A stretch of DNA of 58,314 nucleotides from Candidatus Eremiobacterota bacterium (GCA_019235885.1 JAFAKB010000099.1:1-58314), one strand, 5' to 3'. Numbered from the stretch's first letter, positions 17,065-26,509 are shown. The notes: generated from the letters alone by a model not told the origin. Translations and numbers: made by a program.

Positions 17065-19352
17065 TACGGCGTGCCGGGAGGGCGGAAGACGTCGTGCAGC
17101 GCCGGCGGAACGTGGACCCAGCCCGCTTGCACGAAACCAAGCACGATCCCGAGCAGCACGATCAGCGCGCCCCCGGCGAGGAACGGGCGCGTCAGCCCGC
17201 GGCGTTTCTCGTCGACCTCGCTCTCCCAGGGGCGCAGATACCAGGCGGCGCCGGCGGTGACGACGACCGAGCACAGCATGGTGAAGATCAGGGTGTACTT
17301 CGGCACGAGCGCGTCCGCGATAATATGACCGACCTCGGTCGCGTAGATCGCGACGAACAGCAGCTCGAGCCACTCGACCTTCACCTGCACGTCGGCGACT
17401 ACGCGCGCGTGCTCGATCACCTGCTTCGTCTGCAAGCCCAGCGTCTCGGCGTGGTTGACGTCGCGGAACGTCTCCAGGACGCGCTCGAACCCGGCCTCGT
17501 CGATGAAGCCTTCGATCACCTCGCCGTCATCCGCCGCGAGCTCGCGGCGCAGCCGGCCCATCCGCGTCATCAGCTCTTCGCCGGCCTTCACACGGGCCGG
17601 CAGATCCTCGGCGGCGCCGCCGCACACCGCGTCGAGACCGCGTGCCAGCGTGACGATCTCGGTGAACTGGCCCTCGAGCCGTTCGGCGGCCTCGCGCTCG
17701 GCGCGGACGTACGCGACGGCGGCGCCGCGACGTCCCCACACGGCGAGCAACCCGTGGCGCCGGAAGACGTGCGCGCGCGCGTGCTCCGGCATCGGCGCGG
17801 TGTCGGGTGCGTCGAAGAGCGCGCACCACAAGCGCGTCGCGACCTGCGCCGCTAGCGCGTCGTTCAGCACGTCGACGGCGTCGTTCAGCGTGACCGAGGC
17901 GAAGCGGTACGCGGGCGGCTCGTCGTGCCGCTGCAGCGCGCCGGCGTACGCCCAGCTCTCGAGCTCGGCGCGCACCAGCGCCGCGACGGGATCGTCGAGC
18001 AGGTCCGCGCGCGTTCCGGCCGGACCGAGGGCGGTGCCGGCGTTCGGCGAGACGACGATCGTGCACTCGTAGCTGGCGCCGTCATACCACGGATCGGTGA
18101 AGAGCGCTCCGCGGCCCCCGGCGCGCGCTTCGAAACCGCTGCGCGGCGGGCGCGCGCGGGGGTCGGCGTTCGCCGCGCGGAGCGCTGCGATCTCCGCGCG
18201 CTGCAGCCGTTCCCAGACCGGATAGAGGTGAAGCCTGCGACCCGGATCGGGATCGAGCGAGACGTAGTACGCCGGCGGCGCGTCGTCGCGAGCGGAGTAC
18301 GCGACGCACGTGAAGCTGAAGCCTTGGCCGAGCGAGCTGTTGCGCTCGTCGATGCGCGCCCACTCTTTGAAGAGCAGGCACTCCGGATCGCGCAGATAGA
18401 CCCCGTCGACGGCGCGCCGTTCGGCGCCCTGCCCGAGCTCCGAGGGCTCACCGTCGCCTTCGTCGCGCAACGGGGCCGCGCACGTGCGCGCGTACGCCGC
18501 CGCGAAGTCCGGCGGCCCGACCGGGACGAACACGATCCCGGTTCGCGCGCGGGCGAGGTCACGCTCGTAGTGCTCGTTCTCGCGCGCCAGCATCGCAAGC
18601 TCGGGCGCGAACGCCGGGCTGTTCGCCAGCACCGAATCGTAGTGCGGGTTCGCGCCGTCGATCAGCCGCGCGCGCACCTCGTTGAAGAACTCGAGCGCGC
18701 CGTTCTCGTCGGCGTAGTACGGCCGCCCGCGCGAGAGCGCGGCGTAGAGCACCGAGTGCAGTGCCTCGTTGCGCGCGCAGTAGATGCGGCGCGCGTGATC
18801 GACGCAGGCCGCGTACCCGGCGAGCTGCACCGCCCAGCCGAAGCGCGGCGGACAGCGCGCCCCGACCAGCGGCGAGAACCAGTCGATCCGGCGGATGCGG
18901 CCGTGCTCCCCTTCGACGTCGTACCAGCCGCGCGCGTCGATGCCGTGCGCGCGCCAGTCGAGCTGCTCGTCCTCTTCGATCAGCCAGCGGGCCAGATACA
19001 TCGCGGCGAAGGCGTCGAAGTCCGGGTCGCGGTGGGCGACCAGCCAGACGACCTCGGCGCCGTTTCCGGCGAAGCGCGCGCGAATCGCCTCGGCGCGGTG
19101 CAGCACTGCCGCCGCCGCGCACGGCGCGCTCCCGGCGGCGACGAAGTGATGGTCGAGGATCGGCGCGTTCTCGCCTTCGGTCCCGTACGCGCGGCCGCCC
19201 ACGTCGACGGCGAGCTCGTTCTCGTAGAGCGCGCTCGGGTTCGCATGGTCGTCGGGCGCGCGCAGTCCGGCCGCCGGCGTGAACTGCGTGCCGTAGCCGA
19301 CGAAGCGGTAGCGGAAGAGCTTCGTGCGGAGCTTAGGTGCCGCGATGTCCAT
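17064..19352 (-). CDS. Membrane-anchored protein with DHH-phosphoesterase-like N-terminus
   Basis: I recognise no family for the full 762 residues. The N-terminal part has LAVDVGGRAYG and ILDHHF (D67-H68-H69), like the DVGG-DHH stretch of MYG1-type DHH phosphoesterases, then VWLVAHRDPDFDAFAAMYLA (103-122), like DHH motif I. These occur in the opposite order to classical DHH enzymes. The centre is long and soluble, with a later coiled-coil-like part. The last 110 residues hold two or three membrane helices (about 687-707 and 724-746). The 5' end overlaps the alpha/beta hydrolase gene by 20 bases, and the 3' end abuts the MFS start. Nuclease or phosphoesterase activity is inference. Confidence 0.7.
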   Translation of the reverse strand: MDIAAPKLRTKLFRYRFVGYGTQFTPAAGLRAPDDHANPSALYENELAVDVGGRAYGTEGENAPILDHHFVAAGSAPCAAAAVLHRAEAIRARFAGNGAEVVWLVAHRDPDFDAFAAMYLARWLIEEDEQLDWRAHGIDARGWYDVEGEHGRIRRIDWFSPLVGARCPPRFGWAVQLAGYAACVDHARRIYCARNEALHSVLYAALSRGRPYYADENGALEFFNEVRARLIDGANPHYDSVLANSPAFAPELAMLARENEHYERDLARARTGIVFVPVGPPDFAAAYARTCAAPLRDEGDGEPSELGQGAERRAVDGVYLRDPECLLFKEWARIDERNSSLGQGFSFTCVAYSARDDAPPAYYVSLDPDPGRRLHLYPVWERLQRAEIAALRAANADPRARPPRSGFEARAGGRGALFTDPWYDGASYECTIVVSPNAGTALGPAGTRADLLDDPVAALVRAELESWAYAGALQRHDEPPAYRFASVTLNDAVDVLNDALAAQVATRLWCALFDAPDTAPMPEHARAHVFRRHGLLAVWGRRGAAVAYVRAEREAAERLEGQFTEIVTLARGLDAVCGGAAEDLPARVKAGEELMTRMGRLRRELAADDGEVIEGFIDEAGFERVLETFRDVNHAETLGLQTKQVIEHARVVADVQVKVEWLELLFVAIYATEVGHIIADALVPKYTLIFTMLCSVVVTAGAAWYLRPWESEVDEKRRGLTRPFLAGGALIVLLGIVLGFVQAGWVHVPPALHDVFRPPGTP

Positions 19353-20352
19353 CGTTCACCGTCCTCGCGATGTCGCGCGCGATCTGCCCGAAGGAGAAGA
19401 CGACGCTGTAGTGCGACGCCTGCAGATCGATCCGCTGCGGCTCGCCGTACACCTCCCACAAGCGCTCCTGAAACGCGCGCGGGATGATCCCGTCGTAGAG
19501 CGTGACGTACTGGCGGCGCGTGCGCGCGCGCGAGTGCCGGCCGACGATTGCCATGTCGGTGATCGACCACGCGCGCGAGAGCGCCTCGCACCCGACGCCC
19601 CGTTCGATCAGCGCGGCCTTGATCTTGCGCGTGAGCAGGCTCTCCCAGGTGATCGCGCCCAGCCCCGCGCCGGACATGATCGGAAAGACGTAGTCGACCG
19701 CTTCGCCGAGCGTCGCGAGCCCGGCTTGAAAGCCGCCGCTGGAGATCCCGATCAAGCCGACCGCGTCGTAGTCGCCGCGCAAGAGCCGGATCAGCGCGCG
19801 GATCTCGGCGACGAGCTGGCGGAAGTTCGCGACCGTCCAGAACAGGTTCTGGCTGATGAAGTACTCGCCGCTCCACGAGCCTTTCGGCGCGCGCGCGAGG
19901 TGGTACGGAACGGTGAGCAGCAGCACGTCGATCCCCTCCCGCGCGAGCGCGCGGCACCAGCGCTCTTCCAGGTGCTGGTCCGGGCGGCTCCAGCCGGGAA
20001 CCATCAGCAGCGCCGCGCGCGCGGGGCGCGGCGCGCGAAACCAGGTCAGCGGCACGCGCGCGTTCGTCTCTTCGAAGCGGTTCGGCGCCGGCGAAACGAA
20101 CGCGAAGGTGCGCCGCGGCGCGTCCGGCTCGCCGGCGACCAGCTTCAGCGTGAGCTGCTCGCCGTCGAGAAAGTCGCGGAAGAACTCCGCCGGGCGGTCG
20201 AAAAAATCGCGCACCTGCTCGTAGAACGCGTCGATCGAGTAGACCCGGCCGTCGAACGGGTCGGGGTCGAGGGTGAGCCGGCAGCCGGGCCGCGGCGTGG
20301 CGAGATAGACGGCGCGCTCGAACCCGCGCGCAAAGAGCTCGCGCGCGTTCAC
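19333..20352 (-). CDS. Alpha/beta hydrolase family protein
   Basis: This 339-residue protein has a lid-like N-terminal half, ALLMVPGWSRPDQH (oxyanion region, about residue 125), the nucleophile elbow GLIGISSGGFQAG (Ser in GISSGG), MSGAGLGAITW and a late ASHYSVVFSFG with the likely catalytic His. It resembles the esterase-like ABHD18 type, though I cannot fix a subfamily. The GTG start overlaps the stop of the large STAND gene as GTGA. It is the second gene of the four-gene operon and could be an effector (lipase or esterase) of the upstream sensor ATPase; that role is inference from position. Confidence 0.82.
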   Translation of the reverse strand: MNARELFARGFERAVYLATPRPGCRLTLDPDPFDGRVYSIDAFYEQVRDFFDRPAEFFRDFLDGEQLTLKLVAGEPDAPRRTFAFVSPAPNRFEETNARVPLTWFRAPRPARAALLMVPGWSRPDQHLEERWCRALAREGIDVLLLTVPYHLARAPKGSWSGEYFISQNLFWTVANFRQLVAEIRALIRLLRGDYDAVGLIGISSGGFQAGLATLGEAVDYVFPIMSGAGLGAITWESLLTRKIKAALIERGVGCEALSRAWSITDMAIVGRHSRARTRRQYVTLYDGIIPRAFQERLWEVYGEPQRIDLQASHYSVVFSFGQIARDIARTVNDGHRGT

Positions 20353-23300
20353 GCGGTGCGGTCCGGGTCCCAGCGCTCGCCGCCGCCGGCGCGGCGCACG
20401 CTCTCCGCCGCGGCGTAGGCGCGCTCGACGCTGATCCGTGAGTAGTCGCGCCGCGCGCCCTCGTCGGTGAGGTACGCGCGCACGGCGTCGATGACGAAGC
20501 GGCGGAACTCGCGCGAGTACTCGGGGACGCTGTTCGACTGGATCAGCCCGCCGATCAAGTCCGCGATGAGCAAGTAGCGCACGGTGGTGATCCGCGCGAG
20601 CGCGACCGCGACGAGGCGGTTCCAGCTCGTCTGCATGATGAAGCGCGAGCTCTGCAGCTCGACCTCGTCGTCGACCGCGGCGCGAACCAGCCGGCGCTCC
20701 TCCTCGGCGACGCCGAACTCGTCGAAGACCTGCTGCAGCGCGGTCGGGCTGCGAACGCCGAGCGCGGCGCACGCGCGGCGCACCGCGACCTTCCAGCGCG
20801 GGTTGCGCAGCATGTTGCGGCGCAGCAGCAGCTCCGCCATCTGCCGGCCGACGACCAAGTCCGGGAAGAAACCCGCCTTGGCGAGCTCGTGGCCGAAGTC
20901 GTCGATGCGCTCCTGCGGCTCGGTCGCCTCGACGTGCTCGAGCACCGCGACGACGATCGGCTCGGCCTCGTTCCACAGCCGGCCGGCGTCGGTCTCGACG
21001 ATGCCCAGCGTGTCGTGCAGCACCCAGTCGTAGCGCGCGGTTCCCGCGCGCACGCGCGGAACGAACGACTCGGCGAGCAAGCGCAGCGCGGGAACGCACA
21101 GCTCCTCGTTCGCGCACGACAAGTTCACCAGCAAGAGCGTGCCGAAGAACTGCGCCGCGTCGCTTCCCGAGGAGACGAGCTCCTCGATCAGGCCGCGGGT
21201 CGCCGCCCAGTCCTCGCGCAGCACCGTGGTGAGGGTCGCCATCGCGACGTAGCCGATCACGCTGGTCACGCGGTAGCGCAGCATCCGCAGCGCCAGCGCG
21301 CGAAACGGGCTCTCCGGCGCGAGCGAGAGCTGCGCTCGCTCGCCGTTGTGCGCGGCGACGCAGTACGGAAAGAACTCGTAGAGCACGTCGCGCTGGCACA
21401 GCCCGCCCTCGTTCTGGACGAAGAAGAGGTTGTTGTCGGCCTGCGAGCCGATCGCGCCGTTCCAGATCTCGATCCCTTTGCGCTCGATCACGCCGTAGGC
21501 GAGCCGGCGCAGCGGTTCGAGCGCGCGCGCGAAGCCGCGCTGCGCGGTCAGCGGTCCGATCGCCGGACCGGCCTTCGCGCGCACGAGCGCGCGCAGCCGC
21601 TGCATCTTCTCGACCGACTTGAACTGCGAGACGACGGCCGCGGAGGCGAAGTTCACCAGGAAGATCAACCCGCCTTTCGCGCGCGCGCGATCGAACAGCA
21701 TTCGCGGCGAGAACGCGGGGACGATCTCGTCGACGAACGCGATCACCTGCGGCGAGCCGCCGTCCTCGTTCGCGAAGTGCACGCTGAAGACGTTGCCGAG
21801 CCGCTCCAGCGCCGCGCTCGCGTCGGCCGCGCCGCAGGCGCCCAGAAACGCGCGCACCGTCTCGGCCGGGATCCCGGGCCAGTAGTCGACGAACGCGCCG
21901 GCGAGCTCGCGCTGCAAGCGCGGCGTGCCGCGGCGGAGCGCGGCGTCGTACAGCTCGCGCGGCGGGAGCACCTCGCGGATCGCGAAGTTAGTGACGATGC
22001 GGCGCGCGGCGTCGCGCACGATCGAGGCCGGATGCTCGGCCAGCGCCGCGAGCAGCGGGACGGCATCGGCGAACGCCAGCGGCTCGTCGCGGCGCGCGAG
22101 CTGCGCGTGGAGCCAGTGGTCGAGCGCGCCCCCGAGGATCGGCGCGTTGACCGAGCATTCGACGATTGCTGCGACGCGCGCGGTCAGCTCGGCGAGCTGC
22201 GCGGGGTCGGCACAGCGCTGCGCGTCGAGCGCACCGAGCACGTCGTCGCCGCCGTAGACCGCGGCCAGCCAGTACTGCGCGTACTGGTCGTGAAAGAACC
22301 GCACCGCGCGGCCCTCCTCCTCGCCGCCGAACGAGTCGCGCTCGGCGACGACGACCTCTTCGATCAGGTGCGTCTGCAGGAGCGCTTCGTACACGGTGAT
22401 GCGCTCGCGCTCGTCCTGCATGTACTCGGCGAAGCCGGCGCGCGCGCCGTCGCCGCGGTCTTTGGCGAGCACGTCGATCGGCAGCGCGTCCCGCACCCCG
22501 TTGACCCGGCCGGGCACAGACAGCCGCGCGTAGAGGAGCTCGCCGATGCGCCGCAAGCCGCGGCGCAGCTCCGAGGTGAAGTACTTCGCGCGCGGATCGT
22601 CCTCGGCGACGAACTGCTGCGCGTCGCCGAGCTTGCGCTGCGTGAGCCGCGCGAAGAGCCGGAAGTAGTCGACCTCGCCGGGGACGCGCGCCGGCGGCGC
22701 GCCGGCCGCGGTGCTGCCGTACGTTTCGGCGATCAGCGCCATCATGAGCGGCAGCCGCAGCAGCGCGCGCACGCCGGCGCCGAGCTTGCGGTACGAGGTG
22801 GGCGCGAGCCGGTACGCCTCGCGGTAGCGCGCGTAGAGCCGCGCGCGGAGCGCTTCGTCGCCGAAGTCGCCCAGCGCCACCGCGTCGTCGCCGAAGAAGC
22901 GGCCGCCGGCGAGCGGGCGGCGCGCCATGCTGCGCTCGCGAAAGCGCGCCCAGGTTTCGATCCGGCACGTCGCCACGACGCGCACGTTCCGCAGCGTCTC
23001 GCCGTCGACGAACGCGACGATGCTCTCGAGCAGCGCCAGCGGCCCACCTTCGCCGGTGTACTCGTTCACCGCGTCGACGAAGACGACGAGCTGCGTTCCG
23101 CTTTCGCCCAGGAAACGTTCGAGCGACTGCAGCGAGACCTTCAGCCGGTCCATCCCTTTGAGCGCGTAATAGCTCAGCGTCGCTTCGAACGACGGCGTGC
23201 GCAGCTGGCGGCCAGTGAGGAAGAGCGCGAAGTCGCCGGCGCGCAAGCGCCGCAGGTACGCCTCGCACAGCAGCGTCGACTTGCCGAGACCCGACTGGCC

Positions 23301-24758
23301 GACCAGCAGCATCCCGCCGAGCGGCTGCGCGAAGAACGCCGCGACCTGCGCGGCTTCGGGCGGTGCGACGAACAGCGTTTCGTCGTAGGTGGCGAACGCG
23401 GCGCTCTCGGCGGCGGCGCGACGGTTGCCGTTCTCGTCGTAGCAGTTGGTGTCGAGCAGCGAGACGAGGTGGTCGCCGGAAAGCCGCCACAGCTTCGCGC
23501 GGAGCGCGGCGGGATCCCAGCGGCCGCCGTCCTCTTCGGGGAGATCGCGCGTGAAGCTGCGCGTGCGCTGCTGAAAGTCTTCGACCGCTTTGATCAAGCG
23601 GCGCAGCTTGTCGGTCTCCGCCGCCTTGCCGCTCGGGAAGGTCGCCGTCGAGGCGAGCTGGCGGAACGAAAGCTTGCGCGCGGGCTGCAGCTCGGCGCGG
23701 CGGTACGCATCGAGCGCGAAGAGATCGTGGTCGTCCGGCTTGGTCGCGCGCGGCGCGACCAATTCGGAGATCAGAAACGGCGTGAGATCGAGGTAGTCGT
23801 TCGGACGCAGGGGGACGGCGGGATCGAGCAGCGCGTCGCGCCGCAGCACGTAGAGCCGCTGCGCGGCGAAGCGCTCGATCTCCGAGCGCGGCGTCGATTC
23901 GAGCGCGAACCGCACGCGCCGTGGCCCGCCCTCGCCGTCGAAGGCCAGCATGTCGGCGGTGCTGGTCATCGCGCCGACCTCGAGCGCGAGCGCGTAGCCG
24001 ACGGTGTAGCCGCGGCAGAGCGCCAGCAGCCGGTCGACGACGTCCAAAAAGATCCAGCCGACGAGCAGGTCCATCGCCTGAAGATATACGCTGGGCCGCT
24101 GGTTGATGTAGCGGTGGGTGAGGTCGTTGCGCAGCTCTTGCAGCGCGAGCAGCTCTTCGTCGAAGCGGCGCGGAAAGAGCGCGTCGAATCCGCCCTCGCC
24201 GAGGAGCGGCGCGAAGACGAACCGCTCGTCGAGCGCGTGCGCGCGGTCGAGCGCGCGCACGACCGCGAGCAGCGCGACGAGCAGCTCGCGCGGGAGCGAG
24301 TCGTCGCGCCGCTTGGCGTCGCTTTGGTAGAACCGGTCGTAGAGCCGGACCGCGGCGGCGAACTGCGGCGCGGCGTGCTGCTGCACGGCGTCGCGCAGCC
24401 GGTTCACCGCGCAGATGAACACGAACGGCGCGAAGCGCAGCGTCTGCAGCCAGCAGTCGTAGAGCTGGTTGAACGCTTCCCGCCAGCGCGCGCTGGCGGC
24501 GAGCTCGTCGCCCGCGGCGCACGCCGCGTCGAACGCTTCACGCTCACGCATCCAAAGGTGAAAGTGCTCGGCGAACGGGGTCGGCATCGACGCCAGCACG
24601 TCGGCGCAGATCGTTTCGCGCGCGGCCAGCACCGACTCGGGCGGCGCGGTGCGCGGCGAACCGAACAGCTGTTGCAGCCGTCGCCCGACGCCGGCGACCT
24701 CGTCGTCGTCCGAGCCCGACAGCAACGCAATGGCGGCATGTACGCCGAGTCCCGCCAT
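20349..24758 (-). CDS. Large STAND-type NTPase with HEPN-like N-terminal region and HEAT-like C-terminus
   Basis: This 1469-residue protein has three parts. Residues about 60-260 are helical and contain ELRNDLTHRY (R210, H215, Y217), matching the RX4HXY signature of HEPN ribonuclease domains. Residues about 480-700 are a STAND P-loop module with GQSGLGKST (487-495), Walker B QLVVFVDAVNEY (D562) and ATCRIETW (R599). The remaining 700 residues are helical repeats. This layout, N-terminal effector, STAND switch and repeat sensor, is that of prokaryotic immune NTPases. ATG 24758 lacks a strong ribosome-binding site; GTG 24791 is an alternative. It leads a coupled operon with a hydrolase, a membrane DHH-like protein and an MFS gene. 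Confidence 0.78.
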   Translation of the reverse strand: MAGLGVHAAIALLSGSDDDEVAGVGRRLQQLFGSPRTAPPESVLAARETICADVLASMPTPFAEHFHLWMREREAFDAACAAGDELAASARWREAFNQLYDCWLQTLRFAPFVFICAVNRLRDAVQQHAAPQFAAAVRLYDRFYQSDAKRRDDSLPRELLVALLAVVRALDRAHALDERFVFAPLLGEGGFDALFPRRFDEELLALQELRNDLTHRYINQRPSVYLQAMDLLVGWIFLDVVDRLLALCRGYTVGYALALEVGAMTSTADMLAFDGEGGPRRVRFALESTPRSEIERFAAQRLYVLRRDALLDPAVPLRPNDYLDLTPFLISELVAPRATKPDDHDLFALDAYRRAELQPARKLSFRQLASTATFPSGKAAETDKLRRLIKAVEDFQQRTRSFTRDLPEEDGGRWDPAALRAKLWRLSGDHLVSLLDTNCYDENGNRRAAAESAAFATYDETLFVAPPEAAQVAAFFAQPLGGMLLVGQSGLGKSTLLCEAYLRRLRAGDFALFLTGRQLRTPSFEATLSYYALKGMDRLKVSLQSLERFLGESGTQLVVFVDAVNEYTGEGGPLALLESIVAFVDGETLRNVRVVATCRIETWARFRERSMARRPLAGGRFFGDDAVALGDFGDEALRARLYARYREAYRLAPTSYRKLGAGVRALLRLPLMMALIAETYGSTAAGAPPARVPGEVDYFRLFARLTQRKLGDAQQFVAEDDPRAKYFTSELRRGLRRIGELLYARLSVPGRVNGVRDALPIDVLAKDRGDGARAGFAEYMQDERERITVYEALLQTHLIEEVVVAERDSFGGEEEGRAVRFFHDQYAQYWLAAVYGGDDVLGALDAQRCADPAQLAELTARVAAIVECSVNAPILGGALDHWLHAQLARRDEPLAFADAVPLLAALAEHPASIVRDAARRIVTNFAIREVLPPRELYDAALRRGTPRLQRELAGAFVDYWPGIPAETVRAFLGACGAADASAALERLGNVFSVHFANEDGGSPQVIAFVDEIVPAFSPRMLFDRARAKGGLIFLVNFASAAVVSQFKSVEKMQRLRALVRAKAGPAIGPLTAQRGFARALEPLRRLAYGVIERKGIEIWNGAIGSQADNNLFFVQNEGGLCQRDVLYEFFPYCVAAHNGERAQLSLAPESPFRALALRMLRYRVTSVIGYVAMATLTTVLREDWAATRGLIEELVSSGSDAAQFFGTLLLVNLSCANEELCVPALRLLAESFVPRVRAGTARYDWVLHDTLGIVETDAGRLWNEAEPIVVAVLEHVEATEPQERIDDFGHELAKAGFFPDLVVGRQMAELLLRRNMLRNPRWKVAVRRACAALGVRSPTALQQVFDEFGVAEEERRLVRAAVDDEVELQSSRFIMQTSWNRLVAVALARITTVRYLLIADLIGGLIQSNSVPEYSREFRRFVIDAVRAYLTDEGARRDYSRISVERAYAAAESVRRAGGGERWDPDRTA

Positions 24759-24848
24759 GCCGGGGCTGTTCCGAAAGCCCGGCCACGGCACCTTCGCCCG
24801 CACATCGCGGCGGGGAGCTCGCCGCAAACGAGACGAACGCCTCGCCGG

Positions 24849-26039
24849 ATGCAGCAGCGCACGCAGGTCGGGATCGTCGGCGCCGGTCCGGCCGGTTTGG
24901 TGCTCGCGCTGCTGCTGCGGCGGCGCGGGATCGAGTCGGTCGTGCTCGAGCTGCGCAGCCGGGAGTACTGCGAGCAGCGCGTGCGCGCCGGCGTGCTCGA
25001 GCAAGGGACGGTCGACGTGCTCGAGGCGAACGGCGCCGGCGAGCGGATGCGGCGCGAAGGGCTGGTGCACCGGGGCATCTACCTGCGCTTCGGCGGACGC
25101 AGCCGCCACATCGACTTTCCCGCGCTGACCGGCAAGACGATCACGGTCTACGGCCAGCACGAGGTCGTCAAAGACTTGATCGCCGTGCACGAGCGCGACG
25201 GCACCCCGCTGCACTTCGAGGTGCAGGACGTGCAACTTGCCGGGCTCGACACCGAACGGCCTTCGGTCCGGTATCGCGACGCCGGCGGAGCGGCGTGCGA
25301 GCTCGTCTGCGACTTCGTCGCCGGGTGCGACGGGTTTCACGGCGTCTCTCGCGAGGCCGTTCCGACCGCGGCGCTCAGCGTGTTCGAGCGCAGCTATCCG
25401 TTCGCGTGGCTGGGGATTCTCTCGGCTTCGCCGGTGGTGTGCGAGGAATTGATCTACGTGCACCACGCGCGCGGGTTCGCGCTGTTCAGCCAGCGCTCGC
25501 CGGCGGTGCAGCGCATGTACCTGCAGTGCGCGCCCGACGAAGATCTCGCCGAATGGCCGGACGCGCGCATCTGGTCCGAGCTGCACCGACGGCTCGCGGG
25601 CGAAGAGACAGCGGATTTGGTGGAAGGCGAGATCTTGCAGAAGGGCGTGACGGCGATGCGCAGCTTCGTCGTCGAGCCGATGCGCTACGGCCGGTTGTTT
25701 CTCGCCGGCGACGCGGCGCACATCGTTCCGCCGACCGGCGCGAAGGGGATGAACCTCGCGGTCGCCGACGTCGTCGTGCTGGCGGACGCGCTCGAGGCGT
25801 TCTACGGCGGACACGGCAGCGCGGCGCTCGACGCGTACTCGGAGAGGTGCTTGCGCCGCGTCTGGCGCGCCGAGCGCTTTTCGTGGTGGATGACCTCGAT
25901 GCTGCACCGGGATCCGTCGGGCGATCCGTTCGGCGAACGGCTGCAGCTCGCCGAGCTGGACTACGTCACGAGCTCGCGCGCCGCCTCGCAAAGCCTGGCG
26001 GAGAACTACGTCGGGTTGCCGCTCGAGCTCGCGCGCTAG
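24849..26039 (+). CDS. pobA: 4-hydroxybenzoate 3-monooxygenase (FAD-dependent)
   Basis: This 396-residue flavoprotein hydroxylates 4-hydroxybenzoate to protocatechuate with NADPH and oxygen. Visible motifs are VGIVGAGPAGLVLA (FAD pyrophosphate site, about 7-20), RVRAGVLEQGTVD (about 42-54, near-identical in PobA enzymes), CDGFHGVSR (the DG motif, about 160) and FLAGDAAHIVPPTGAKGMNL (second FAD motif, about 283-302). The length is that of the family. The ATG lies 90 bases from the divergent STAND gene. No protocatechuate ring-cleavage gene is in the window. The 3' end overlaps the convergent DUF6582-like gene by 4 bases. Confidence 0.93.
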   Translation: MQQRTQVGIVGAGPAGLVLALLLRRRGIESVVLELRSREYCEQRVRAGVLEQGTVDVLEANGAGERMRREGLVHRGIYLRFGGRSRHIDFPALTGKTITVYGQHEVVKDLIAVHERDGTPLHFEVQDVQLAGLDTERPSVRYRDAGGAACELVCDFVAGCDGFHGVSREAVPTAALSVFERSYPFAWLGILSASPVVCEELIYVHHARGFALFSQRSPAVQRMYLQCAPDEDLAEWPDARIWSELHRRLAGEETADLVEGEILQKGVTAMRSFVVEPMRYGRLFLAGDAAHIVPPTGAKGMNLAVADVVVLADALEAFYGGHGSAALDAYSERCLRRVWRAERFSWWMTSMLHRDPSGDPFGERLQLAELDYVTSSRAASQSLAENYVGLPLELAR

Positions 26040-26509
26040 CGTTTCGCCGAACGTTTCTTCCGGGTCGTTTTCTTGCGCGTCGTCGTTTTCTTGCGGCTCT
26101 TCTTTTTGCGCGTCGCGGCCGCGCGCTTCGCGCCGCGTTTGCGCGCCGGCGTCGAACCCTTTCCGGTGCCGCGCTTCTTGCGCGTCGTGGCGGCTTTACG
26201 GGCGGATTTCTTCCGGCCGGCGGCGGTGCGGCGCGTGCGCGGCCGGCGGCCGAGCTCGGGCCAGTCTTTTTCGGAGAGGTCGACGCCGTAGTGCTTGGCG
26301 GCTTTCTTGATGTTCGCCCAGGCCAGCTCGCGGTCGGCGTCCGGGACGCCGGTGACTTGGTCGAAGCGCGCGACCGCGTTGCGAACGTGCGATTCGTCGG
26401 TCAGCGGCTCTTTGCGCTCTTTCGGGAAGGCGTAGACGGAATCGGGCAAGTCGCCGCGTTCGGTGAGCTCGCCGTGCTTTTCGTGGGGTTTCCAGGTCGC
26501 TCGGGCCAT
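26036..26509 (-). CDS. DUF6582-like protein with lysine/arginine-rich histone-like tail
   Basis: In this 157-residue protein, residues about 1-80 match the conserved small domain with LPDSVYAFPKERKEPLTD and HVRNAVARFDQV, which I recognise as DUF6582-like. Residues about 85-157 are almost entirely Lys, Arg, Ala, Thr and Ser in short repeats (TRKK, RKKTT), like histone H1 or HU C-terminal tails that bind DNA or RNA. The combination suggests a nucleic-acid-coating protein, possibly stress related. It is convergent with pobA, with a 4-base overlap of 3' ends. Confidence 0.82.
   Translation of the reverse strand: MARATWKPHEKHGELTERGDLPDSVYAFPKERKEPLTDESHVRNAVARFDQVTGVPDADRELAWANIKKAAKHYGVDLSEKDWPELGRRPRTRRTAAGRKKSARKAATTRKKRGTGKGSTPARKRGAKRAAATRKKKSRKKTTTRKKTTRKKRSAKR

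Noticed and set aside
24759-25991. A 5' extension of the large STAND gene to 1880 codons
   Set aside because: The extra part is antisense to pobA and has no conserved pattern; ATG 24758 or GTG 24791 fits better.
20889-26039. A 1716-codon open frame on the plus strand
   Set aside because: Only its last 396 codons (from 24849) are a gene, pobA. The rest is the antisense of the STAND gene in GC-rich DNA and has low-complexity Arg/Ala/Val composition.
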